From NCBI GenBank assembly GCA_019828595.1, contig JAHQRK010000027.1, positions 744,001 to 808,000 of the forward strand: DNA of 64,000 nucleotides, given 5' to 3'. Positions within the stretch are counted from its first letter, which is position 1; every line of letters begins with the position of its first letter. The notes beneath the pieces are model-generated. The model was given only the letters and a program-made list of their open reading frames with translations, was not told the DNA's origin and searched no databases. Made by a program: the position numbers and the translations under genes. The DNA comes from Aphanomyces cochlioides. Its lineage: Eukaryota; Oomycota; Saprolegniomycetes; Saprolegniales; Verrucalvaceae. This document shows, piece by piece, positions 51,659-62,004 of the stretch.

Positions 51659-53776
51659 CTAATCGATCCAGCGCATGACATCCAACATGGACACTGGTAA
51701 GTTGTTAGCCGTGGTCAAATGCGAAGACTGATTGAATCCTGTAGGCATATCTGCTGACAAGCTTCCTTGGTTGTTTGCTGCGTCGGTCTCTCTGCTTTTG
51801 GCTGTGGTCTTGGCTTTTCCTTTAGCGCTCTTCGACGGCATTTGCCTCGCTTGTTCTGCTCCGTCGCTGACTGTCTTCTTGGCTTTTCCTTTGGCGGTTA
51901 TTGTTGTCGCCTTCCTTGTGTGCTGAGCTCTTGCGCTTTGCAATAGACCAATTTCCAAGACTTTGCCAGCCAGGCTCAGCCGTTTTCTGCTTGCTCGCCT
52001 CTTTGGCTCGCCGGTCAGACGGAGTATTGGCAAACGAATATCATCACGAGCTTCTAACTACTCTGGTAGGACGAAAAGAGGCGGCAGACCACCGCCCTTA
52101 AATTTTGCCAAGCGTGCAGACATTTCATCATGACCAACCGGCCACAAACCAGCTTCGCAAACTCCTGACACGACTGTTCGAGACACAATGTGCTTTTGCC
52201 ATGCACTAGAAGCAATCCCGAGGGCAACACTTTTAGGAATAGTTGTAGCATCGTCTTTTATAAAATGTGAACATAGCAATAATAATGTATCATATCCTTC
52301 GTACCGACTTCAATCATGTAGTTGTAGATTGCTTGTCGAATTCTCCTTTTGAATGGAGAAAACACACAAATATCAAGTGTTTGAATCTGGTGGGCGGCAT
52401 TTGAAGCAAGCACAACTGTAGAACCTCCAACACTGTGGCAGTTTCGACGATTCTCTCGGACAAATGACTACTGCAGCCATCCATAACTAGTGGATATTGT
52501 ACCTATATTCACAGTGGGTCCTGACCTGGGTCCTATACAAAAACTTATATTTTGAGACCCAGGGAGGAATATCCATTTATAGCATTTGAAAAGATTTGAT
52601 TGGTTGTACAAAGAATATAATTATTGGTTAGAAAATATGAAATTGGAGAAATTTCATTGGTTATATTTTCCATTTCAAGAGGAATGACAACATGAACCAA
52701 ACATCCATACACTGCGAAATTTATGAATAAAACCAGAATACATGTTCATTTTTCAATACTATTGTAGTATGGCATATGGAGGCTAATTTCCGCTGTCGAT
52801 GGTCCATTTGCAGCTCTAGTGTAGCTTATTGCTTGATTGTTCATGAATTCTATTGTCATGAAGTGTACTTTTATCTTGATATGCCTCCAGTGGATGGAAG
52901 TGTAAGTTATATTTTAGCCTATCAGTGATGTGGGACCTGAAGGAGCAATACCCAAGATATTTTCACTCTGGACTTAAAATAACTTGGGTTTCATCCGGAT
53001 AAGTCTCGGACCTGACGAGACCTCCGGGGTCCCACAGCTCCGATACCAAGGAATAAGGGACGACCAAAAGTAACGCAAACGTTATGATTGAACATCTGCA
53101 GTCATTGTATAGAGATGAGCTCTGTCATCCAACCTTTTGCAGATTGCACGACGCAACTGCCTTCAACGACATTGCAATCTTAAATATCGTTGAGTAGACT
53201 TTCACCGGGGAGAATAAACAACGGAGGGATGACTTGACCACTTGCACTGCAACACGGGACCATAGATAGGTGGTAATTCGTCGATATCAACTTTGACCAG
53301 ACTGCTTGTGGCCCTCGTAGCGTACCAACCCACCGAACCTTAGTAAGCGGCTGGAAAGATCTCATGAAGGCGCTGAGCCACAACTTGTGCCACCGACTTC
53401 CCTGGAGTTTTATTCCTCATAATTGCAAACGTTGAGCCGAGCAGACACGACCAAGACCTCAGACGATCGTTGGACCAGAACTTCGTGCTTTGGGTTGACA
53501 AGCAATCGGTCAGGTGATCTGCTGGCAAGCTGACTGAATTCTTGAACACTCGCGGCCTAGACGGATGTGGATGACACAAATATCCGATCCGGTTTTCTCC
53601 CTCGTCAGACCTTGTACAGTACTTGGCAACCAGCCATGTCGATGGTTTCGAACACGGTCGCCAAGAGCGGACTTTGGTACGTGGTGTTTCGTCGCTGCAT
53701 CTTTGATGGCTGCACCAATTATGACCACTTCAATGGCCTTACTCATTGCTTCTTCGTTGTAACTTTTGTACTTCAT
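51659..53776 (-). pseudogene. pogo/CENPB-type transposase, fragmented and interrupted
   Basis: Pieces in the right order on the minus strand: HTH (AMSKAIEVVIIGAAIKDAAT, KHHVPKSALGDRV; from 53776), AIMRNKTPGKSVAQVVAQRL (about 53420), MVPCCSASGQVIPPLFILPG (about 53230), QSAKGWMTELISI (about 53115), then after a break of about 500 bp VQYPLVMDGCSSHLSERIV (about 52480), LASNAAHQIQTLDICVFSPF (about 52390), SVALGIASSAWQK and GLWPVGHDEMSARL (52060-52240), and a basic tail (51659-52033). DGCSSH and the QTLD block are typical of the pogo DDE core. Frames change several times, so it is dead. Confidence 0.65.
52512..53037. mobile_element. Possible MITE inserted in the pogo pseudogene
   Basis: Pogo homology stops near 53060 and resumes near 52500. 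The intervening DNA starts CAGTGGGTCCTGACC and ends GGGTCCCACAG, an imperfect inverted pair (CAGTGGGTCC versus CTGTGGGACC). No matching target duplication is evident, so the borders are uncertain. Confidence 0.35.
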
Positions 53777-53807
53777 TGATGTGTTTTATGTGAATGGTTT
53801 CAACTAC

Positions 53808-53810
53808 TTA
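53808..53810. repeat. TTA target site duplication, left
   Basis: TTA directly precedes the left inverted repeat. The same TTA follows the right one at 58581-58583. TWA duplications are typical of PIF/Harbinger insertion. Confidence 0.85.
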
Positions 53811-54793
53811 GGCCCTGGTCGGGGAGCATGAACGTTCGCTTTCAAACAGAACACGAACGCTTTGATTGGATAATATTATCCGGAGGCCAGGATAACCTTA
53901 TGAATTTCAGAGAGCGAACGATGCATTTATTCCTTTTCACAGAAGGGACGATTGGTTCCTGTTCTGTTCACTTTGGGGTTACTCCTCCGGTCCGGAATAA
54001 ACGTACCATTTCCTATTTTTGTTTGGTCCAAAATAAAAGCACAAAATTTTGTACTTGAATAAAGTATGAACTGAAAATATGAAATATAAATTCTATAATA
54101 TAATACCTTTCATGCGGCTCCTTGTATCCGCAACCAACGCGCCGTAGGCGAGGGATTGCTCTGCTTGAGACCATATACGGCGTATTGCAGCACGATTGCA
54201 GTCGAACTTGCCGGCTGCTTGGTTTATTGAGCCATGTAGTAGCTCGCCGTCTCGTGACTTGATGGGTAGAAGGTGATAGACGGCCAGACGTTCGTCCGCC
54301 GTGAGTTTTCGAGACCGCACACAGCTAGGCTATGATCGTGAGCCCTCGTTGCTTTGCATGATGATTGAAAGGCGTTTGGCGGAGGATATGCGCTTGTTGC
54401 AGAGACGAAAAGTTTAGAAACGAAGATGTGGCGTAAGATTTAGAGAAAAACGACGATATCAGTGAAGTTTGAAAGCACCGTTCTCAAGCATGCATTGTCG
54501 CTGGAACCTCCAAAACCTACCCAATCAGAGCTCTTTTTTCGCGCTATTTAGTGAGCCAATCAGAATACAAATCCGACAAATACCGCTCTTATTTCGCCAA
54601 TCCAAAGAATATGGTATGTTTATTTCGGACCGGAGGAGTAGCTGTCAGTGAGTTTCAATGGACCATCAAGACAACCAAGAACGCACCACGTCTGCCAGGT
54701 CATCGGGAATGGGATTTCACCTTCCCGATGACGAGATTAGAGATGGTAAGAGATACACCATGATGCTGCGACGACTTACTGCTGTATGTAGAC

Positions 54794-55795
54794 ATGAATA
54801 CAGGTAGCTACGTCGCTAGTTTGAAGAGAAAGGTGGCCGCGTCGACAGAAGAGACGGAAAACAAGCCCAGGGCTTTGTCAAAAAAGGGCAAGGTACAGCC
54901 CGCTGCCGTGTGGTGTGCGGAAAGTGTTGCTGCATTGTTTCGATTACGATACAACTCGCATATTTCGTTCCGTTTCGATTCCAAAAACAACAATCAAAAG
55001 GGTCTTGCTTTTTCCATGCTAGCGTCTGAGCTAAGCACAGACATTCGACGCACTTTCACTGCTAAACAAGTGCAAGAAAAGGTATGCATGTAAACTATGA
55101 CGACATTATTGTAACCCGATAAATCAATAGCTCTTCCGATTGAAGAGTGAATGGACTTGCTCACGCCGAAAAAACAAAAGCCAACTGGAAACGATGTCTT
55201 GGAGCCACTTCCTGTGTACTATGACTTGATGGAAGAATATTGGGGCAGTAAACTAGGCTACCGCAGGGAGTCTTTGCTGTCAACAGACGAAACTATCACA
55301 TGTGGTATGAAGTTTATACTCTTATTGATATGCATAAGTTGTGTTGTTAATAACCATTTAGACTCATCTACCGAAGAAGTGATAGACAGCTATGACCAAA
55401 GTCTTGATACGCAAGGCAGGAAAATTGAATTACAAGACAAAAAACCCGAGAAGCAAGAAAAGATATCTTTTTCGCGCCAAAAGGCTCCAAGCAATTCAGC
55501 AGCAATTGAGTCTGGCCTCTTTGCGATCAAGGATGGCTTGATCGCACTTGGCAACTCTATTCAAAATCAAAATCATGCTGCACCTCCAATGCAAGCACCA
55601 AGCGGGGCATCACTGGATGATGTCTTAGCAGCAATTCAAAGCCAATCCAACAGTATGATGGTACTTGTGCAGTCTATCCAGCAACCACCCCCACCATCCA
55701 GCAATGCCTCGTTAGACGATGTTTTGACTGCCATTCAAAGCCAGACAACTACCATGGAACAGCTTATTGCCCACCTTACAGCAAACAAAGGATAG
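54794..55795 (+). pseudogene. Harbinger Myb/SANT-like partner protein, one apparent 1-base deletion
   Basis: In PIF/Harbinger elements a Myb-like partner assists DNA binding and nuclear import of the transposase. ATG 54794 opens MNTGSYVASLKRKVAASTEE, then the trihelix-like VWCAESVAALFRLRYNSHIS and SELSTDIRRTFTAKQVQEK. A probable intron (55083-55131, GTATGC...CAATAG) leads to LFRLKSEWT. After that one base must be missing (near 55150) for the frame to continue as LLTPKKQKPTGNDVLEPLPV and YYDLMEEYWGSKLGYRRESL. A possible 60-bp in-frame intron (55302-55361, GTGGTA...ATTTAG) follows. The C-terminal half has Gln-rich repeats (ASLDDVLAAIQSQ, ASLDDVLTAIQSQ) suited to coiled-coil association. The frame break may be real or a base error. 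Confidence 0.65.
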
Positions 55796-55983
55796 TAGAG
55801 TAAATATATAATTCACTTTACAAAATGACTCAAAGAATCTCTCTTGGACAGTGCAGCTTGGCGGAGAATTGGGTTTGTTTCTACATCAGTGTCATCGTCG
55901 GGCTGACAGTACGTATTGCGATCTCGTTGTGGGCAAGGCGTGTCAAACAGATTGTCGTCGAAATGCAAAAAGATATAACTGAT

Positions 55984-56813
55984 TTAAGCATGCGGACACT
56001 CTTTCAAACGTCCAAAAGCGCACTTGACAGCCATGCGAGTACTTGAATGCTTGTAATTGAATTTCTTTTGGTTGCGGGTCAAACGACCACCTTCTTCGTG
56101 AGGTAGATAAGGGGTAATTAGCCAAGGGAATAGAGTATACCCTGAATCTCCCAGGAGAAAACAACCCCCGGGAATCAACATTCTAATGTGGCGGCCTATG
56201 AACGACACCTTCCATGTCTTCTTGTCCGAATAAGAACCAGGACGAATATCTATTGACATTAATCGAGTAGATGAATCAACTACAGCCTGAATATTTAGTG
56301 AAGGATCTCCGTTGCGGTTGTAGAAGCCGTCGTAGTCCTTTAGTCTATGGATACCAATTAAAGTTCCATCGATTGCTCCAACAATTCCTGGAATCCCCTG
56401 CTTTACAGCAAACCCATTTTCGACTTCTAGCCATTTGTGAAATGACTTTGGCCAATATATCCACATTGTGGAGCAACGGGTGACGACATGAGACAACACA
56501 CTCACAACATCAACACTCCATGACTTTGACACACCAAAAGCAGCAGCACATTCACTATAGCCTCCCTCACTACCTAAGAAATACAGAAATATCGCTACTT
56601 TTTTTCAAATGAATGGCGACATGGCCTCTCAGCGTAGTCATCAATTTCTACTCGTAACAATGCAACTAGTTTCATGAAAGTTGCCTGACTGCAACGGAGA
56701 TTGTCATGGAACCACTGCTCGTACATGTCGTTGCCCAGCATAGAGTCGAAATCAACCTGGGTAACAGTGAGAATATTGAACTTTCGAGCAGGAGTCGGAG
56801 ACTGTGCCAACAT
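55984..56813 (-). pseudogene. HARBI1-like PIF/Harbinger transposase, frameshifted at an A7 run
   Basis: DDE transposase of the Harbinger superfamily. ATG 56813 gives MLAQSPTPARKFNILTVTQV and DDYAERPCRHSFEKK then stop. In another frame it resumes with VAIFLYFLGSEGGYSECAAA. The break lies in a run of seven A (plus-strand T 56599-56605); eight would restore the frame. The catalytic part is intact: GIPGIVGAIDGTLIGIHR, FYNRNGDPSLNIQAVVD, RPGSYSDKKTW, FLLGDSGYTLFPWLITPY, RMAVKCAFGRLK. The D of AIDGT and the D of LGDSGY are present. About 270 residues in total, somewhat short for the family. The product is nuclear where active. A 1-base homopolymer deletion could be a sequencing slip, so the gene may be functional. 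Confidence 0.75.
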
Positions 56814-57054
56814 CTATACACTCAAACAGGATGCAGAGATAGCTATCGCTACAGCTCCTGCTGTCACTGCGATATTCATCATAGTCCAGAGGGCCAACAA
56901 AGAGGGAACGCTTTCACCGACCACAAAAGCAAAGTGTGAGAGCAATTACCTGACAAGAAGGGTTAGCCTATTCTTTTTTGCCACATCTGTTCTAAATTTA
57001 ACTTAGAAGGGTTTGTCTCGTCGGAGTTTTCGCAGTTAACATGTAAACCCCAGA

Positions 57055-57079
57055 GACGAGATTATAATATAATCTCGTC
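57055..57079. repeat. Palindrome with GACGAGATTAT arms
   Basis: Arms GACGAGATTAT and ATAATCTCGTC surround a 3-bp AT centre: an 11-bp perfect stem. It is located 115 bp inside the left end of the nested element; possibly a subterminal structure. Confidence 0.6.
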
Positions 57080-57190
57080 CAACCAAACAAAATCGGTCTT
57101 CCTGTATAATTCTATTCACGAGAAAAATGGAAGCAAAGTTTTTGACCTACATAAATCAATATATGAGAAACGATAAAAAACAATTTTGCA

Positions 57191-57703
57191 ATGCTGAAGT
57201 GTGTTTTAAACATAACCTGCGGTTCAGGCAAGGTATCGATGGCCGTAAGCGACGAGGAATTTGAACTAAGCAGTGCACATGACAGCGACGATGACAGCGA
57301 AGTCGACAATGATGATGATACTTACGAGCGTCATAGATTTGTCCGACGTGACGTTCCACCAGAAGATCTTGAACAGGAAGTTGTGGGGATGACAAATTTT
57401 GTTTGCTGCAAGAAAGCTTGTCTGTCCCAGAGTCTTGTTGACATGGCAATTCAAAACCGGACTTACTGACACAGAATTCAAAATCAGACTTCTTGACAAT
57501 TGTTTTATACATGTTGTAAACACTTCGACAGAATGTTTAAAAGGAAATTTCATACATAAATTGAGAGTAATGTTAAAAACGAACAGCACAGGCAGATAGA
57601 ATACACGACGAGGATTCCAAAAATACAGACATCTCAAAAATGAATATCGGAAGATTTTCCCGACCAAGTCTCGGTCCCGACGCGATATCTCATCAAATAT
57701 CAC
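57191..57703 (+). other. Unrecognised, probably decayed reading frames of the nested element
   Basis: ATG 57191 opens 92 residues with an acidic stretch (SSAHDSDDDSEVDNDDDTYE) followed by EVVGMTNFVCCKKACLSQSL. Protein-like text continues in a second frame (LLDNCFIHVVNTSTECLKGN, 57483-57599) and again from ATG 57640 (MNIGRFSRPSLGPDAISHQI). The frame changes suggest introns or decay. The acidic segment before Cys-pairs recalls the N terminus of some transposases, but I cannot name the family. Confidence 0.3.
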
Positions 57704-57850
57704 GAATTCATCGACGTCTGATAGCTCAAAAGGAAGCTCTTGTTATGAGAAACATGGTGGTAACGTTAGATGAAAACGATCTGATTGTCAATAAGTCTGA
57801 TTTTGTTTGGTTGGCCTTCATATATGTTCTCGACGGGGGTCGGCGGGGTC

Positions 57851-57874
57851 GGGGTTGCGGATTTCCGCAACCCC
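57851..57874. repeat. Hairpin GGGGTTGCGG-ATTT-CCGCAACCCC
   Basis: Perfect 10-bp stem with 4-base loop, GC-rich in AT-rich surroundings, 16 bp before the TTAA of the piggyBac-like MITE. Confidence 0.6.
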
Positions 57875-57893
57875 ATGGTGCGGAATCCCTTAA

Positions 57894-58406
57894 CCTCTAT
57901 TCCCCATCTGTCCTATATATAGGACAGTCTATAACGTCATCCACATAGTTGATGTACACTTTTATAACAAATGATTGAAACAGTTAAATTCAGCAGCGTG
58001 ATTCGTCTCGTCCGCTCGTTCTCGCATTCAATTTGGCCCACTTGTTGTGAAGAAATGGAGAAATGGGAGGCTATGCGGTTGGAACATTGATGAAACTCCA
58101 CGAACACGAAGGGACTGGTACTAGTGTCTTTAACACGAAGAGTATCATTACTATGATGAACAATGGGACAAAAATGTAGTTGAGATAATCGCAGCACTTT
58201 CAGTTGTCGTCCAATCTTTGGTTGGACCGCTGCACTTGACGTCGACACAACGGTGTATAAGACGCACTGATCGCTAAACGTTTGACTGCACAATTGATCA
58301 GCAGTCTAATGTGAGTGTGTTGAGCCTACGTCGTCCAGTGAATCGATCTCTAACATCACGAAGTCGACTGTCCTAGATATAGGACAAGGTAGGTGGGGAA
58401 TAGAGG
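57894..58406. mobile_element. piggyBac-like MITE, 513 bp, flanked by TTAA
   Basis: Both ends read inwards CCTCTATTCCCCA, followed after a few bases by TCCTATATATAGGACAGTC (left) or TCCTATATCTAGGACAGTC (right), so the TIR extends to about 40 bp. TTAA stands outside both ends (57890-57893 and 58407-58410). The TTAA target and a TIR starting with CC fit piggyBac. No transposase is encoded, hence non-autonomous. It is inserted in the 56939-58500 element. Confidence 0.8.
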
Positions 58407-58580
58407 TTAACATAATTATCCGGATAACTCATTTAAAGTAGAATTAGAATAGATTTGTAAAAAAAGAATAGGCTAACCCTTCTTCTCAGGCAATTACTCC
58501 AAAGTGTGAACACAAAATATCCGGTTAAGAATAACATCTGTTTTTTCAAAAGCGAACGTTCATGCTCCCCGACCAGGGCC

Positions 58581-58583
58581 TTA
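58581..58583. repeat. TTA target site duplication, right
   Basis: Second copy of the TTA flanking the Harbinger element. Confidence 0.85.
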
Positions 58584-59219
58584 GGCCTTTCTGTTTTGGC
58601 TGGATATTCATTTGTCCAACCAAACTATTAAGTCATGTCATATCACTTGGAAAATTGTTAGCGAGTAAGATAATTATTTGTCATAATGTATAAAATTGTA
58701 CGAATTTTTGTGCTTCACCCTGATTGGTCAACTCCAAACCGATTAATTGGCACAGAGGGAAAAATTGGCGCTTTGTGTTTGTACATGTACAGCAACTTGA
58801 TATAAGGGCATCTCCACCAGACGACAGTACACACAAAACTTCCTGTCAAAATGTACACACTAAGCATACATTTGCCCACCAGTCGACTGTAAACACAAAA
58901 CAGGATGCCGTCGACAGTAAATTAGGACCATTTGACACAAAAACAGACTGATATTGTGTCGAAAAATGGAGCGACGGTAAATAATCAACTATAGAATTGG
59001 TAGAAAATAGAAGAAACTGTCCAATAGTGACGACAGAGGGGTCCAAGAGCCAGTTGATTGTTGAAATGAAAGTCACGAGGTGAGGGGATCAAGCACTGGA
59101 ATGAAGTGATATCGTGAGACAAAATGGGTTGTACACTCTCAAATCAACAACGATGAAAAATTCCATAAATGTTCAACCAGTGCTCAAGGTGAACTGGGCA
59201 TTTTAAAGTGAGCCAGTTG
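58584..59219. other. Spacer, no gene seen
   Basis: No recognisable gene. Short frames only. Confidence 0.3.
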
Positions 59220-59345
59220 GCGTCGCGCTACCTTGCGGGCTCTGTACATAGCTTGTGCTTGTCTCTTTTTCTTTCTGATTTTCTCTTCTATATGGAGCAA
59301 ACGGCTGAGAATACGCCGGTGCTCATCGCCGTCTTCTGATCGCAG
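59220..59345 (-). other. Short basic, helical coding-like fragment
   Basis: The minus strand reads GDEHRRILSRLLHIEEKIRK then KKRQAQAMYRARKVARRQLA. The regular basic-helical pattern looks coding, but start, end and family are unknown. It may belong to the transposase remnant upstream on the same strand. Confidence 0.25.
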
Positions 59346-59633
59346 TGGTCAGTAGCGAATGTGGAAGTTGGTGAAACTTATACATGTCTTGAAAATTGGA
59401 TTACACAGTGAATCGTTCGATTTGAACTTGTCACTGCATATACCCCAGAGAGTCGAATTTCGACCAAACTAGTCTTCAACCAGGATTCTGTCGGATGAAA
59501 TTCTTTCATTCTCCTCTTGAATTTGAATGCTCAAAAGGGTAATCTCTGACTGGCGAGTTGGAATGACGGCTTGGCACATATGCTGTGATCCTTGCTAACA
59601 CTTGTCGGCCAGTTGAGCCCACTCATCGGCGAA

Positions 59634-60429
59634 CTATTCTTTCAACGGCGCGTCGTCGTGCAAATGTGTCTTATTGGATTTCTTCTCTCCAACTTTCATA
59701 TGAACGTCTCTGTTAGGATCAAACATTGATTTGACGTGCATGGCAGCATATTCAAAGTCGCTGACGTTGATTGCATAGCCGGATGGACTAACAGAGACCT
59801 CAACTTTCTTAGCATACAAATGGTGCTTGCCACTAAAGGCAAACTTTGCTTCATTGTGTGAGCCGGCTGGACGATTGGATTGCCGATTTGTGACATGTAC
59901 AGCATTAAGAGCGCAAAGATAATATCGGAACGTGCAACAAGTTGGGTCATTGTCCACGTTCGGCGCTCATCAGCAACAAAGAGGTCGTAAACGTGGGTAT
60001 GCAACTTGGTGATAAAGTTTGTAATCAGTCTTTCAAACTTCGTTGATGTCAGCTTAAATAGAGCAGCCAATACTTCTCAAGTTCAGCCAGTTTTGAGCAC
60101 TGTTAGCATCATAAACAGCACGTCTTTGCCGGAGTGTCGGCTTTTGCTACTTTTGCCAACATTCCAGTATTTGTTTACTTCAGCTTTGAGAATAAACCAG
60201 AGGCTATCAAATTCTGTCGACGTCAAGTTTGCGAACGACTTGATCGTGTCAGCCCTGCCGAGGTTATGGTCTTGTTGTATATGGCGTTGATCGTGTCCGC
60301 TTCGTCACGGTTAGCCAGGGGACGTGTAGAGTACTGCTGACGACATCTCGTTACGTATCGAACCACAGCCATAGTCGCTTGAAGGACGTGATTGATGTCG
60401 GCCTGGCTATAGTTCTCGACAGGATCCAT
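59634..60429 (-). pseudogene. DDE_4-like transposase remnant
   Basis: Pieces in several minus frames: NYSQADINHVLQATMAVVRY (from 60429), LFKLTSTKFERLITNFITKL (about 60060), then NRPAGSHNEAKFAFSGKHHL and EVSVSPSGYAINVSDFE (59700-59900). NRPxGxxxEAKxxFSGKHxLYxxKVExSV is the region around the second acidic residue in a transposase family common in oomycetes. Frames change at least twice, so it is not functional. Confidence 0.5.
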
Positions 60430-60887
60430 TATGGCATTTTGTGGGTGGTCTCGGATTTGAAGATGGAAATGAGAATGTGATCAAGTTTATACGATGGATA
60501 GAGAGCAATGCACATCGAATAAATAAAGTTCATTATACTTTAAGTATTTTGTGACTTTTCAACATGCTAGCTGTGGGATGATGCGATGGAAGCTTTCGGG
60601 GTTCCAATCGGGACTACAGTTAGTGTGGTGTGTCTTGTATAGCGGTCAACAGAATGGTTGCCGGACGCAAGGGTTCTTCCTTGACTGGATAAGCCGGAAT
60701 ATAGTAGTCGTGGTCTTGATCGCGGCCGTACGTTGTTCGGTTTTGTGTAGAACTCTGGGAGACAAAGGGGGACGTAAAACACCTCTTGGAGTCTAGCGCG
60801 GGAGACCGTGTCCGTGTGTCGACTTGTGTGCTCTTCAGGACCCTATCGCCAGGGGAAAGGGAGACGGCGAACATATCTTCACAGGGA
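60430..60887. other. Spacer, no gene seen
   Basis: No recognised gene. Minus frames at 60567-60874 continue the region of the next entry but have no known motif. Confidence 0.25.
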
Positions 60888-61232
60888 TCAATCCATTCTT
60901 CTTTTCTGGCTGAATGGCAGCAATGTCATGGAAGGTGGCCAGTTTCGGTGTGCTTCCTTGGAAGTGACTCCGATGAACACTTTCAAAACTGGCTTGGCGG
61001 CAGTGATGTCGTCGCGGGTGGCCATGTACGGTGTCTGTTCTTGGAATGAGACTCCGTGGAACACTCGAGTTGACACAAGCGTGTGAATGAGTCTGTTGGT
61101 GATGCGTGTGGCATCAATCTGGTACGATTGATTGATGTCTGAGTATGCTGTGACCTTGTCTTCGGAGGAAAAGAACTTCGTCGCCATGGGATACGGCCGT
61201 TTGTGTGTTTGGATATGGCGATGCATAACCAT
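60888..61232 (-). other. Unrecognised open frame with protein-like composition
   Basis: ATG 61232 opens 114 residues: YPMATKFFSSEDKVTAYSDI, NQSYQIDATRITNRLIHTLV, FHGVSFQEQTPYMATRDDIT, AAKPVLKVFIGVTSKEAHRN. Composition and the absence of low complexity suggest a real or recently lost coding segment. Downstream the other frames carry FAVSLSPGDRVLKSTQVDTR, so an intron or frameshift is possible. No family recognised. Confidence 0.3.
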
Positions 61233-61764
61233 GCATCGGCAGGGCCGAAGAAAGCGAACAGTTGGGTCCAGGTAGCCATCAAGTCAGATCAAGATACCAA
61301 GTCAAGAATCAAGATCCAAGACCAAGAAGCGAGCGAAGCGAGTGGGCGATCCGCAGTGGTCGCTAGGCGACCCGAACCAACACTGTTTGATGAGTGCACG
61401 CATCAAACAGTGGTTGGCTGACACTGATGAGTGTTGGCTGATGGTTTGGGTTGCTCGATTTGGATGAATAGGGGGCGTGATGACCTTGCCCTGCCGTCAC
61501 GCTGTCCCCTCCATCCTCGTTGTCCGTGTAGGTGTAGGACCTTTGAATCGAATAGTTTGTATCCATCGAAACCATGATGTTTGTAGTGTAGTAGTCTTGA
61601 ATGCTGAATAAAGTTGAGTTTGCCATCAAAAATATGTGTTCCAATGCCAAAGAATAGGATAGGGGTAGTAGCGAGGCGTCGTTTGGTTGAGACTAGTGGT
61701 CTCATCCGTCGATGTGTCAAGTTTGATCGATGTGGTCATGAGGTAGGTTGTGGGTTTGAGGGAA
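61233..61764. other. Spacer, no gene seen
   Basis: Nothing recognised beyond a short GCGAGCGAAGCGAG word repeat at about 61330. Confidence 0.25.
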
Positions 61765-62004
61765 TCAAGTCGAAGTTGATGGATCCCGGAGGTAGCTCGG
61801 GAGTAGATCCCAGTAACTTTGGCCGCACAAGTTGAAGAAGGCTATAAATGAGTCCGAGGATGATGGATTCCTCAGACGGTCAAGATATGCCTTCAAGTGT
61901 AAAGACAAGTAGGCTTGGATTTCACTATGGAGGGCCAATGGATCTGGAAAGGCTTCATTGTAGAGAAGTTGGTTCCGCCACAGCCATAGTTGTCGAAAGA
62001 TCAC
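61765..62004 (-). other. Possible non-LTR retrotransposon C-terminal fragment
   Basis: The frame reads FRQLWLWRNQLLYNEAFPDP, which recalls the segment after the zinc-binding reverse-transcriptase-associated domain in LINE-type proteins (W-x-x-RN-x-x-L). Only about 60 residues support this. Confidence 0.25.

Larger units (their letters stand above)
56939..58500. mobile_element. 1562-bp nested element with about 40-bp inverted repeats and 8-9-bp target duplication
   Basis: The left end (56939) AGAGCAATTACCTGACAAG and the right end, inverted, GGAGTAATTGCCTGAGAAG agree over about 40 bp with few changes, sharing AAGGGTTAGCCTATTCTTTT. AAAGTGTG (or AAAGTGTGA) occurs directly outside both ends (56931 and 58501). 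The duplication size fits hAT (8) or Mutator-like (9) elements; the long TIRs favour the latter. It lies wholly inside the Harbinger element and contains unrecognised reading frames plus a further MITE. Confidence 0.8.
53811..58580. mobile_element. PIF/Harbinger transposon, 4770 bp, with nested insertions
   Basis: Both ends carry the same 32-bp inverted repeat starting GGCCCTGGTCGGGGAGCATG (53811-53842) with its exact complement at 58549-58580, flanked by TTA on both sides. Inside are the two genes expected for the superfamily: a Myb/SANT-like protein on the plus strand (54794-55795) and a HARBI1-like DDE transposase on the minus strand (55984-56813), convergent. A 1562-bp element (56939-58500) is inserted near the right end and itself contains a 513-bp piggyBac-like MITE. 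Removing 56939-58500 and one 8-bp duplication leaves an element of about 3.2 kb. Perfect TIRs suggest recent mobility, although both genes carry frame breaks. Confidence 0.9.
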
